Source of the DNA: Nitrososphaerota archaeon | GTDB lineage: Archaea > Thermoproteota > Nitrososphaeria > Nitrososphaerales > Nitrosopumilaceae | Reading direction: 5' to 3' | Length of the DNA stretch: 64,000 nt | Assembly: GCA_016201435.1 (NCBI GenBank) | Contig: JACQCT010000014.1 | Span: 124,001 to 188,000, forward strand | In this document: positions 25,429 to 32,719 of the stretch, in pieces | Layout: each line of letters opens with the position of its first letter | Position numbering within the stretch: the stretch's first letter is position 1 | The notes under the pieces: model-generated | What the model saw: only the letters and a program-made list of their open reading frames with translations | Database searches by the model: none | Told to the model about the DNA's origin: nothing | Translations under genes and position numbers: made by a program

Positions 25429-26523
25429 ATGGAAAAACGTGTTGTATTTCACATAGACTTTGATTATTTTTTTGCACAATGTGAAGAATTACGAAATCCA
25501 GATCTAAAAACAAAACCAGTAGCGGTTTGTGTATTTTCTGATCGTGGTGGAGATAGCGGTGCAATAGCCACTGCCAATTACATTGCAAGAAACTATGGTG
25601 TCAAATCAGGTATGCCGATAAAATTTGCCAAGAAAAAATTAGAGAAAGTAAATAATGCAGTTTTTCTGCCTACTGATTTTGAATACTATTCAGAAATTTC
25701 ACAAAAGGCAATGGATGCAATAAAAGAATTTGCAGATATTTTTGAATATGTAGGAAGAGATGAAGCATATCTTGATGTATCAATGAGAACCGAAGGAAGT
25801 TTTGACAAGGCGTCTCATCTGGCTCAACAATTAAAAAATGTAGTTAGAAAATCATCAAAGCTTTCTTGCACAGTAGGAGTATCATCAAACAAGCTTGTAG
25901 CAAAAATTGCATCAAGTTTTAAAAAACCAGATGGATTAACGATAGTTTCTCCAGAAAAGATTGAAAGTTTCCTAGATCCCCTTCCAATTAGAGCAATTCC
26001 AGGGATTGGAAAAAAAACAGAAGAAGTTTTTTCAGAAATGAGCCTTGAAACAATTTTGCAACTAAAAACGCTAGATGTGTTTTCTCTTAATAGTAAGTTT
26101 GGTAGAAAAATTGCCGCATATATTTACAATGCAGCAAGAGGTATTGATAATGAACCCGTTTCCCCACGACAAGAAGCAACACAATATAGTAGAATAGTCA
26201 CATTAAAAGAAGACTCAAAAGAATATGGTTTTCTGGCAAAAAATTTAGAGAATCTTTGTGATGAGATTCATTCTACAATTATCGCGGATAGCATAATTTT
26301 CAAATCAGTTGGAATACAATTTGTACAGTCAGATCTATCTAACAAAACTAAATCAAGAACTCTAAAGAATCCCACTTCTAGCCTTGACGAGCTCAAAAAA
26401 ACTGTCATGCATCTTCTAAGTGAAGCATTAGAGGACCAACAACTTTTGGTGCGAAGAATTGGAGTCAGAGTGTCTGATCTTTCAAAAATATCTGGTCAAG
26501 ACAACATAACTAGATATTTCTAA
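25429..26523 (+). CDS. dinB: Y-family DNA polymerase IV (Dpo4-type)
   Basis: Translesion polymerase that copies past damaged bases. The 364-residue protein has DFDYFFAQ (D10) and GRDEAYLD (D111, E112), the three metal-binding acids, the Y-family VGVSSNKLVAKIASSFKKP finger-palm segment, a helix-hairpin-helix IPGIGKKT thumb motif, and a little-finger domain. The usual SxDEAY is RDEAY here. The 3' end overlaps the convergent peptidase gene by four bases. Ends in NITRYF, which loosely resembles a PCNA-binding tail. Confidence 0.92.
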   Translation: MEKRVVFHIDFDYFFAQCEELRNPDLKTKPVAVCVFSDRGGDSGAIATANYIARNYGVKSGMPIKFAKKKLEKVNNAVFLPTDFEYYSEISQKAMDAIKEFADIFEYVGRDEAYLDVSMRTEGSFDKASHLAQQLKNVVRKSSKLSCTVGVSSNKLVAKIASSFKKPDGLTIVSPEKIESFLDPLPIRAIPGIGKKTEEVFSEMSLETILQLKTLDVFSLNSKFGRKIAAYIYNAARGIDNEPVSPRQEATQYSRIVTLKEDSKEYGFLAKNLENLCDEIHSTIIADSIIFKSVGIQFVQSDLSNKTKSRTLKNPTSSLDELKKTVMHLLSEALEDQQLLVRRIGVRVSDLSKISGQDNITRYF

Positions 26524-26996
26524 AATAAACCCACGTGTGATGCTAATCTTTTGTGTTCTTCTGGAGTGATCCATTCTACAAGAAGATAATCTAAAATCTC
26601 TTCGTCATTCATCCCAAGATTTTTTGCTTCCAGAACTGCTATCTCATATGCCTCAATCTCAGTGGGCCTGTCAACATATGCATATGATTTGTTATAAAGA
26701 TCAAGACCTTGTCTTTGCTGCATTACATGCACAAGCTCATGAACAATATCAAGATAGAGTATTTTTGAATCAGAGTTTTGTAAATGTCTAAAACCAATCA
26801 CAATTGAGGCATCATCGTTTTTTACGTACATGTAATGATCACTTTCTTCAACAATTACTTTGGTTTTTAAAAAAATATCATCAAGTTCTTCTTTTGTTTT
26901 GAAAACTTTCATAAGAACAGATACTTCTTGTAATCCGTCAAAAATTTCAGCAAGAGAATAATCTCCAGGAGTTACGTTTCTATTGATTTTTATCAT
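26520..26996 (-). CDS. HExxH metallopeptidase-like protein
   Basis: A 158-residue protein with DIVHELVHVMQQ (H86, E87, H90), a zinc-peptidase motif, and PTEIEAYEIAVLEA as the likely third-ligand helix, as in ImmA/IrrE- or SprT-like families. Its start overlaps the end of the archaeosortase-like gene by 17 bases, so both are co-transcribed. Substrate unknown; the pairing may mean a processing role for exported proteins, but this is inference. Confidence 0.6.
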   Translation of the reverse strand: MIKINRNVTPGDYSLAEIFDGLQEVSVLMKVFKTKEELDDIFLKTKVIVEESDHYMYVKNDDASIVIGFRHLQNSDSKILYLDIVHELVHVMQQRQGLDLYNKSYAYVDRPTEIEAYEIAVLEAKNLGMNDEEILDYLLVEWITPEEHKRLASHVGLF

Positions 26997-27924
26997 GTTC
27001 TTGTTTAGCTATCTCAAGTTTTTTTATACGCTTTGTTTCTACAGCTGTCACTATTAGTAAGAAGATAAACAGCCATGGCAGAAACATTATTTCGCCTGCA
27101 ATACCGTGAAATGATTCAAACTCGTTTACGTTAGTAGATACTTTTAGTACAAAAAGAGATAAGGAAAATATTCTAATCACGTTTACTACAATTGTGCCTA
27201 CAACTCCAAGTACAAAGTACATGGCTTTTCTATTTCTTGGGATGTTCATTTTGAGTAAAAATGCCATCATCACAAGAGAGTAGATTATGATACTATGGAC
27301 TCCTGCGGAAGGCCAGAATACTTGTAGGGCAAATGGACCATGTTCTCCAATTAAGAGCATGATATTTGCATGTGCACTTGCAACACCCAGATGAAGTGAA
27401 TTTATCAAGAAAACATCAAATTTTACTAGATAAGGTACAACATACTGTAGCGGCCCTAGAGTGTCATACGGAAAGAACGCGTCAAGTGACAAAATTATTG
27501 CAGTGCCAGCTGTGTATATTGGACCTGCTGGGGATATTCTTATCCATCTTTTTCCAAACAATATGGTCATGGATGCAACAAAGAAAATTGCCATGACGAT
27601 AAAATCCCACATCCAAGTCCATGAATCTTTTAATAGAACGTTAAAGTGTGGTGCAACAGAAATTAAATAATTACGCAGTCCAAATTCCAAACTTATCAGA
27701 TATATGATTGTAATTGCAGCTAGTGGGATGATTACTAGTAGTCGTTTTTTGGGTATGATTAGTTTGAGGCCGATAAGTTCTGCGGCAATAAATGCCATTG
27801 CAAAAAGAAATCCTCCCCTACCTTGATTCCAGCTTAGACTAAAAGAGTCAGGAAAAGCAGCTAAAGCAAGTATTGTTGGACTTGCAAGTATCAAAATTGC
27901 ATAAATGACAGTTTTGTTCTGCAT
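26980..27924 (-). CDS. Archaeosortase/exosortase-like membrane protein
   Basis: A 314-residue protein with about eight membrane segments and the exosortase/archaeosortase motif set: FWPSAGVHSII (S206 where the family has a Cys), NVIRIFSL (R251) and SFHGIAGE (H273). Members in Nitrososphaerota (thaumarchaeosortases) are predicted to process PEFG-CTERM surface proteins at the membrane. The Ser at the nucleophile position is notable. No PEFG-CTERM target was seen in this window, though the exported proteins at 32.7-42 kb are candidates for surface display. Confidence 0.7.
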   Translation of the reverse strand: MQNKTVIYAILILASPTILALAAFPDSFSLSWNQGRGGFLFAMAFIAAELIGLKLIIPKKRLLVIIPLAAITIIYLISLEFGLRNYLISVAPHFNVLLKDSWTWMWDFIVMAIFFVASMTILFGKRWIRISPAGPIYTAGTAIILSLDAFFPYDTLGPLQYVVPYLVKFDVFLINSLHLGVASAHANIMLLIGEHGPFALQVFWPSAGVHSIIIYSLVMMAFLLKMNIPRNRKAMYFVLGVVGTIVVNVIRIFSLSLFVLKVSTNVNEFESFHGIAGEIMFLPWLFIFLLIVTAVETKRIKKLEIAKQEHDKNQ

Positions 27925-27964
27925 TAATTAGGTAGAAATTTGCGGTAAATAAAAACTCTAGCAA

Positions 27965-29125
27965 CTAGAAAAAATCTGAGATTGATTTTTGTTTTCTTGC
28001 CTTTTGCAAGTTACTTTTTGCAAGCCATTCTTTCTTATCAATACTCAAACTTTTACAGGCAAGATCAAGACCTTCTTCAAAACTTGAAACTAGAATTGGT
28101 TTTTGTTTTAATGCCATTCTTACTCCCTCCCGTACTTGCCAAACCCCCACAGGAACAGCATATTCTGGTCTTATTTCTCGCAGTACAAGAGCTGCTGCCT
28201 GCACTTTGTTTTTAAAAAGATATTCTGCAACACCTAGCCTTGAGGCAAAATGAGCCCCTGCAGTAGCAGGGTAATGATCTAGTCCTCTTCTGTCCTCAAA
28301 ATCGGAACCAAATCCAATATTTCCCTGCTGATCATACCATGCTTCTTGCATTTCAAACATCCACCTGCTTGGAAAAATAATTACAGAGAAAAAATTCCCA
28401 ATATGATTAAAGAAAAACACTTGGCAGCTATCAATTATATCAAACTGCATTATTTCGGATATCAAAGATTTTGATATTATGTCATCGGTAGCTGTTATAC
28501 TCCATCTAGTGGGAACTAGTTTTCTATTTTTGCCAAACATTCCTATGCTAAAGCATTTTTGAATTCTTGATATCTCAATGCCTTTGTTGTATAGTTCCAA
28601 AACAGAATCTTGGGCAAGCAAATCCTTGTCGTAATAGATTTTTTGTATGTGTTTGTCTGAACTAGAATTGGAAAACTTGGCTGTTTTAATTTCGCCAATT
28701 GGTCCAAATGGCGGATTCTCGCCGTCAATTGATGTGACTGGAATCGTATTTTTTAAAAATTGAATATCAGAATCAATTGGTCTTGACGCCATTGCTACTT
28801 CTTGGAGATTTTCAATGTATTTCCCAGTAGGATTTGCTACAGGTATATTTTGTATTCCTCTTACCAAGCTGAGTCGATAGTTTACAATCTCCTCTAGACT
28901 TTTTCCTAGCCATTGTTCTGGAGAATCTAAAATCATGGTATTACCATGTACAGGTGGGAGCATGGGACCTACCGAGACTTTTGGATAACCATATGTTCCC
29001 ACAAAGACAGATGGCGGGCTTGAACCACTTATAAAATCAGATGAAAAGAGATTACCATATTTAGACAGGTATTCATTCCAGTTTGTCTCAATTGCTTTGC
29101 GAATATCAGTAGCAGTACGTTTCAC
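27965..29125 (-). CDS. nreA: NreA-type DNA repair protein with PCNA-binding tail
   Basis: Archaeal Nre proteins act in DNA damage repair with PCNA. The 386-residue protein shows the family pattern: SGSSPPSVFVGTYGYPKVSVGP, DSPEQWLGKS, MASRPIDSD, and REIRPEYAVPVGVWQVREGV. The last eight residues QKSISDFF fit a PIP box (Q-x2-[ILM]-x2-FF), the known PCNA contact of this family. No N-terminal zinc ribbon is present. It is close to dinB, another damage-response gene. Confidence 0.88.
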   Translation of the reverse strand: MKRTATDIRKAIETNWNEYLSKYGNLFSSDFISGSSPPSVFVGTYGYPKVSVGPMLPPVHGNTMILDSPEQWLGKSLEEIVNYRLSLVRGIQNIPVANPTGKYIENLQEVAMASRPIDSDIQFLKNTIPVTSIDGENPPFGPIGEIKTAKFSNSSSDKHIQKIYYDKDLLAQDSVLELYNKGIEISRIQKCFSIGMFGKNRKLVPTRWSITATDDIISKSLISEIMQFDIIDSCQVFFFNHIGNFFSVIIFPSRWMFEMQEAWYDQQGNIGFGSDFEDRRGLDHYPATAGAHFASRLGVAEYLFKNKVQAAALVLREIRPEYAVPVGVWQVREGVRMALKQKPILVSSFEEGLDLACKSLSIDKKEWLAKSNLQKARKQKSISDFF

Positions 29126-29160
29126 TGAGTATCAAAGTAATTCTATCTAATAATATTGTA

Positions 29161-29192
29161 GAATCAACAAGCGCTAGCTTGTAGTTAGATTC
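29161..29192. promoter_or_regulatory. Hairpin-forming inverted repeat
   Basis: ACAAGC (29167-29172) and GCTTGT (29177-29182) pair around a four-base loop, and outer arms GAATC (29161-29165) and GATTC (29188-29192) extend the stem with an asymmetric bulge. It lies between nreA and the divergent gene at 29221, so it could be an operator or a leader hairpin. Confidence 0.35.
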
Positions 29193-29220
29193 ATGTACCT
29201 TAATTGAAAAAGGTAGAGAA

Positions 29221-29607
29221 TTGGCTGACGCGGAATCATTTGGAGTTGAGAAAGGATACGGTGATCAAGCAATACAATGGATGAATGATGAAGCAAAAAA
29301 AACAGGATGGAAGTTTGAGGCAAGACTTTACAATTATGAAATTACCACAAAAAACTTTGGTGTATTTGAGATGTATTCGTGGATTGGTGATCCCAAGGCA
29401 GCAAGGGATCTGGTGATAAAAGCTAGCAATAGATTCAAGATCAAAGTTATAGAAGGAGGTTACAAATCAAAACAGTTTATTCTAAAACTTGAAAAAAATG
29501 AGTACGGCATGGTTCGAAAAGGAGATAGAATAATAGGGCGTATAGAATTTTCTTCTTCCAGATTAACAGAAAGCAAATGGGTAGTAAAGTTAGAAGAGAG
29601 AAAATAA
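29221..29607 (+). CDS. Hypothetical protein, possible nucleic-acid binding
   Basis: A 128-residue soluble protein with TTG start. It has a helical first third (DQAIQWMNDEAKKTGW) and then alternating strands rich in Lys and Arg (RLYNYEITTKNFG, IKVIEGGYKSKQFILKLE). No known family was recognised. It is divergent from nreA. Confidence 0.5.
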   Translation: MADAESFGVEKGYGDQAIQWMNDEAKKTGWKFEARLYNYEITTKNFGVFEMYSWIGDPKAARDLVIKASNRFKIKVIEGGYKSKQFILKLEKNEYGMVRKGDRIIGRIEFSSSRLTESKWVVKLEERK

Positions 29608-29626
29608 TTTTTTGAAATTATAAAAT

Positions 29627-30190
29627 CTATAATTTGCTTCTTGCAAGCATCTGGGCTACCCTAAGTGGTTCAGGTATTGATCCCTGTAAAGTAAAGGCAT
29701 CTAACAGATTTCTAGTTTCTTGAATGGTACAACCCTCAATTCTAACATACAAGTCATGCCCAGTATGAAGTAAAAAGTGGGTTCTTTCACCAAGATTATG
29801 GTATTCTTTAATCTTTGATTGATAAGAATCTGGAAAATGAAACTTTATTGCATCCTCGATTCCCTTGGAATCCTCATAAGTTACACCAATAATTGGAATT
29901 TTTATTTCACTCCAAATTTTTTTAATATCTACTATATTATACATTGAAATAATTAATCCTGAGATCATCAGGAAGCTTATATCATCCCGTTGTAGTTTTT
30001 TGTACATCTGTAAGATAGAATCAGTTGCATCGTTTCCTTCTATTGTTGTTTGGCCAAAAACAAACCCGTCAACGATAAAATCTCGTCTCATAACAACTCC
30101 TGCCAGTGTTGAAACTTTGTCTTCTTCTTGAAAGCTTTCAGCTATAGCTAGTCCGCGTAATCCTTTTTTTTCAATGTGAAGGTGATTCAT
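29627..30190 (-). CDS. DUF99 family protein (endonuclease V-like fold)
   Basis: A 187-residue protein matching archaeal DUF99: GLAIAESF, STLAGVVMRRDFIVDGF, a DATDSILQM segment, RDDISFLMISGLIISMYNIVD and IPIIGVTYEDS. Family members are thought to adopt an endonuclease V-like fold; enzyme activity is not established. The gene begins inside the 3' end of a 41-codon membrane-protein gene, an overlap of 20 bases. Confidence 0.85.
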   Translation of the reverse strand: MNHLHIEKKGLRGLAIAESFQEEDKVSTLAGVVMRRDFIVDGFVFGQTTIEGNDATDSILQMYKKLQRDDISFLMISGLIISMYNIVDIKKIWSEIKIPIIGVTYEDSKGIEDAIKFHFPDSYQSKIKEYHNLGERTHFLLHTGHDLYVRIEGCTIQETRNLLDAFTLQGSIPEPLRVAQMLARSKL

Positions 30191-30296
30191 CTTTTTGTCG
30201 TCTAGAGAACTTTCGGTAACCCAAACTTATCACTATAATAAAAATAGCTGAAATCACTGACCACGAACCAAATGCAATCACATCCACATTTGCCAT
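30171..30296 (-). CDS. 41-residue single-span membrane protein
   Basis: From ATG 30296 to TGA 30171, overlapping the DUF99 start. The product has one membrane segment (WSVISAIFIIVISLGY) followed by a basic tail (RKFSRRQKDE), so the C-terminus should face the cytoplasm. The frame continues upstream with coding-like residues (YHDIEEYRHKIGS) but has no start codon there, which leaves the true N-terminus open. Confidence 0.5.
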   Translation of the reverse strand: MANVDVIAFGSWSVISAIFIIVISLGYRKFSRRQKDESPSH

Positions 30297-30671
30297 TGAA
30301 CCAATCTTATGGCGGTATTCTTCAATATCATGATATCGATAATTGATTCTTTTCCCTTGTAGTTTTGATTTTCTTCAAATTATCTCATATTCTTAAAAGA
30401 GCATGTCGTATTGTCATACACGGTAAAAATTCTTTAATTTTTGTGCACCACTGTCGTAGTCAATTTCTTTTCTTAGAATAGTTGTTATCATAATGCCTTT
30501 ATAGAATCAACTTAGCTAACCCGTCAAATTCTTAGCTAAATTTTACAGTTACTACAATAAACACTGAAAACCATATCATAATATGAATTCCATATACGGT
30601 GGTGCATAATATGGGCGGCATATCAGGTCCTTTTCCACATAAAAAACACGAATAATTGTTGCAGTTATTCA
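30297..30671. other. Intergenic region with paired TTAGCTAA palindromes
   Basis: About 375 AT-rich bases. The perfect palindrome TTAGCTAA occurs at 30512-30519 and 30532-30539, exactly 20 bases apart, within identical CTTAGCTAA 9-mers. A short frame at about 30612-30656 (14 codons) is not accepted. The palindromes lie downstream of the FilR1-type regulator gene and upstream of the small membrane protein gene. Confidence 0.45.
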
Positions 30672-31481
30672 CTATTCATGTTTTAATTTACTTTCTTGGA
30701 AAACACTAGAATTATCCCAGCAGTATTTGAAATAGTCAAGGCACCATTCATGAAAAGCAGAATCATCACTGTAGAACATTTCGCTCATATCAAGCTCGCC
30801 TCCAGATTTAGGAAATGTGACACATGCTTCTTTTTCATTTAATATAACTGCAACTTGCACATTATTTCTCATCTTTCTTTCAATGAGACCCTGTTCTATG
30901 AGTTTTTTAAAACCAAGTTTTTCAAGAACCTGTTTTCTTTCTTTTGGAATTATAGCAGATTCTGAAAATATTGAATTTACTTTTACTCCCTTATTGACGT
31001 TCTTTACTAGTGGTTCTAAAAGATCAGAGTCATATGGAACTTCAAATAAAATATTATATATGTAATCATTAGAATTTTTGTAAATATTCTTCCACTGTTC
31101 TAGTACTTTGATAAACCCTTTGATATGTTGGCCTTTCTCAAGTGCCCCAATTCTTTGAATAAATTTTTGTGGAAGATCTCCAAAATCGTGATCCCTAAAG
31201 TATTTTTTGTTTTGTGACAAAAATGCCAGCGAAGGAATTTGTGCACACATTGTTTTACCGTAGGTTGTAATACTATAATCACCATCTGCATCTTTTACTA
31301 TTAGGTTGGCTTTTACGAGGCGTTCAAAATTTCTGTATACCTCAGGCACTGTAGCATCAAGAGCTTTCGCAATTACAGACACCTTGGACTTTGTGTCTAA
31401 AAGTCTTAAGAGTATTCCAAGGCGTTGTTGGCTTGCTAACTCTAAAAAATCATCTGCCGTTTTTTCGTAATCGTAATTCAC
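30672..31481 (-). CDS. FilR1-type HTH regulator, first copy
   Basis: A 269-residue regulator. Residues 8-75 form an ArsR-like winged helix (LELASQQRLGILLRLL, VSVIAKALDATVPEVYRNFERL, wing DADGDYSITTYGKT). The rest matches the FilR1 middle domain (DUF1724 type), with FIQRIGALEKGQHIKGFIKVL, KVNSIFSESAIIPKER and a closing FHEWCLDYFKYCWD. It is paralogous over its full length to the protein at 53185-53985. In both places a mini zinc-ribbon gene stands just upstream on the same strand. Confidence 0.8.
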   Translation of the reverse strand: MNYDYEKTADDFLELASQQRLGILLRLLDTKSKVSVIAKALDATVPEVYRNFERLVKANLIVKDADGDYSITTYGKTMCAQIPSLAFLSQNKKYFRDHDFGDLPQKFIQRIGALEKGQHIKGFIKVLEQWKNIYKNSNDYIYNILFEVPYDSDLLEPLVKNVNKGVKVNSIFSESAIIPKERKQVLEKLGFKKLIEQGLIERKMRNNVQVAVILNEKEACVTFPKSGGELDMSEMFYSDDSAFHEWCLDYFKYCWDNSSVFQESKLKHE

Positions 31482-31521
31482 AAACTACCATTACACTATT
31501 AGAATCTAAATCTTACTTGCC

Positions 31522-31650
31522 TTACGATTCAGGCCAATTTGAACCACAACTTGGGCATGTACCCCTCAAGCCCCTATATTGACGTACAAAAATTATGAGT
31601 GCCTTAGAGCACCCACATCCCTGACATTCTACATACCCATATCGATTCAT
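31522..31650 (-). CDS. 42-residue zinc-ribbon protein ending NWPES
   Basis: From ATG 31650 to TAA 31522, 40 bases upstream of the FilR1-type regulator. Four ribbon Cys come as CQGCGCSK and TCPSCGSNWPES, linked by VRQYRGLRG. The same RG-x-RG-x-C-x2-CG-x-NW-x-ES ending is found at 11597 and 54031. Likely a zinc-dependent partner of the regulator; this is inferred from the repeated pairing. Confidence 0.7.
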   Translation of the reverse strand: MNRYGYVECQGCGCSKALIIFVRQYRGLRGTCPSCGSNWPES

Positions 31651-31757
31651 GTAGATTCTTCATCTTTTCACCAACATAAGTCAGACTATGCAAAATAGCT
31701 AAGTATTTACAATATCAGGTAAGTTGAGGTTATCATTGAATTTGAGTAAATAAAGTC

Positions 31758-32471
31758 ATGTGCGGATTCGGTTATGTATACAGAGAAGAAGAACAATATC
31801 AGAAATCTGATGAACTACTAAAACTAACAAGTTCTAATGAACTATTAGAACGAATTAGAGATAAACCGATTACGGAGATTACATTTGTAGAGGGGTACAC
31901 AAATTGTTGTGTCGGTATAGTAGACATAGTAAACTCTACGGGCATTACAGCCAAGCTAGTTAATGGCCAACTATGCAAATACTATAGTACTTTTCTTAAT
32001 ACGATGGCTGATATTGTAAGAGATTTTGGTGCAAAAGTGTTAAAAAATATTGGTGACAGTCTTTTGTATTATTTTCCTGAAACTTCGTTTACAGATAAAA
32101 AAACAGCTTTTAGGAATGTACTTGAATGCAGTCTGGCAATGATTGACAACCACACTGCACTTAATCAAAAAATGTATAACGAGGATCTACCAGATGTAAA
32201 TTACAGAGTCAGTGCAGATTATGGAAATATACTCATTGCAAGTTCTTTTAATTCTTCCATTGAAGATATTTTTGGCCCGACAGTAAATCTTTGTGCAAAG
32301 ATTAATTCTATTGCAAAACCAAACAAAATTGCCATTGGGGGGGATCTATATCTAAATGTAAAAGATTTGGATGGATATGACTTTGATTTGATCAAGACAT
32401 ATTCATCAGGATTAAAACTAGAGTACCCCGTTTATTCCATAATACGAAGTAAAGTCAAAAAATGGTTTTAA
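31758..32471 (+). CDS. Class III adenylate/guanylate cyclase
   Basis: A 237-residue single-domain nucleotide cyclase. Metal-binding Asp residues are in VGIVDIVNSTG (D56) and NIGDSLLYYF (D100), followed by YRVSADYGNILIA and the FGPTVNLCAKINSIA segment that holds the transition-state region. No membrane segment or sensor domain is attached, apart from a 40-residue N-terminal helix. A second, larger cyclase-domain protein is encoded at 48824-50257. Confidence 0.85.
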   Translation: MCGFGYVYREEEQYQKSDELLKLTSSNELLERIRDKPITEITFVEGYTNCCVGIVDIVNSTGITAKLVNGQLCKYYSTFLNTMADIVRDFGAKVLKNIGDSLLYYFPETSFTDKKTAFRNVLECSLAMIDNHTALNQKMYNEDLPDVNYRVSADYGNILIASSFNSSIEDIFGPTVNLCAKINSIAKPNKIAIGGDLYLNVKDLDGYDFDLIKTYSSGLKLEYPVYSIIRSKVKKWF

Positions 32472-32692
32472 CAATCCACATTCTAATAATAAAAAGAAAA
32501 TGATGAGAAGATAATTAGAATCATTGTAATAATTTTGTTATTTTTATTTTCAATGATGCAGTGATTTTTGAATAATGCACAAAAAGTAGATAATAAAATA
32601 AATATACTTTTTTATTGTAAAATTGAAATAATAACATGAAATACAAAGATGAATGAATATTTTATAATTTATAGAATACCTAACAGAAAGAG
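32472..32692. other. Intergenic stretch, nothing recognised
   Basis: About 220 very AT-rich bases between the cyclase and the promoter of the exported-protease cluster. No gene, repeat or RNA fold was recognised. Confidence 0.4.
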
Positions 32693-32700
32693 TTTATATC
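32693..32700 (+). promoter_or_regulatory. Probable TATA box of metzincin gene
   Basis: TTTATATC preceded by a purine-rich GAAAGAG stretch (BRE-like) ends 19 bases before the ATG at 32720. With the usual archaeal spacing of about 25 bases from TATA to transcription start, the message would be leaderless. Confidence 0.45.
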
Positions 32701-32719
32701 GTAGTAAATATTCAAAATC

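Noticed and set aside
30603-30656. Short frame with GGISGPFPHKKHE
   Set aside because: 14-18 codons with no domain, overlap with nothing conserved that I can see.
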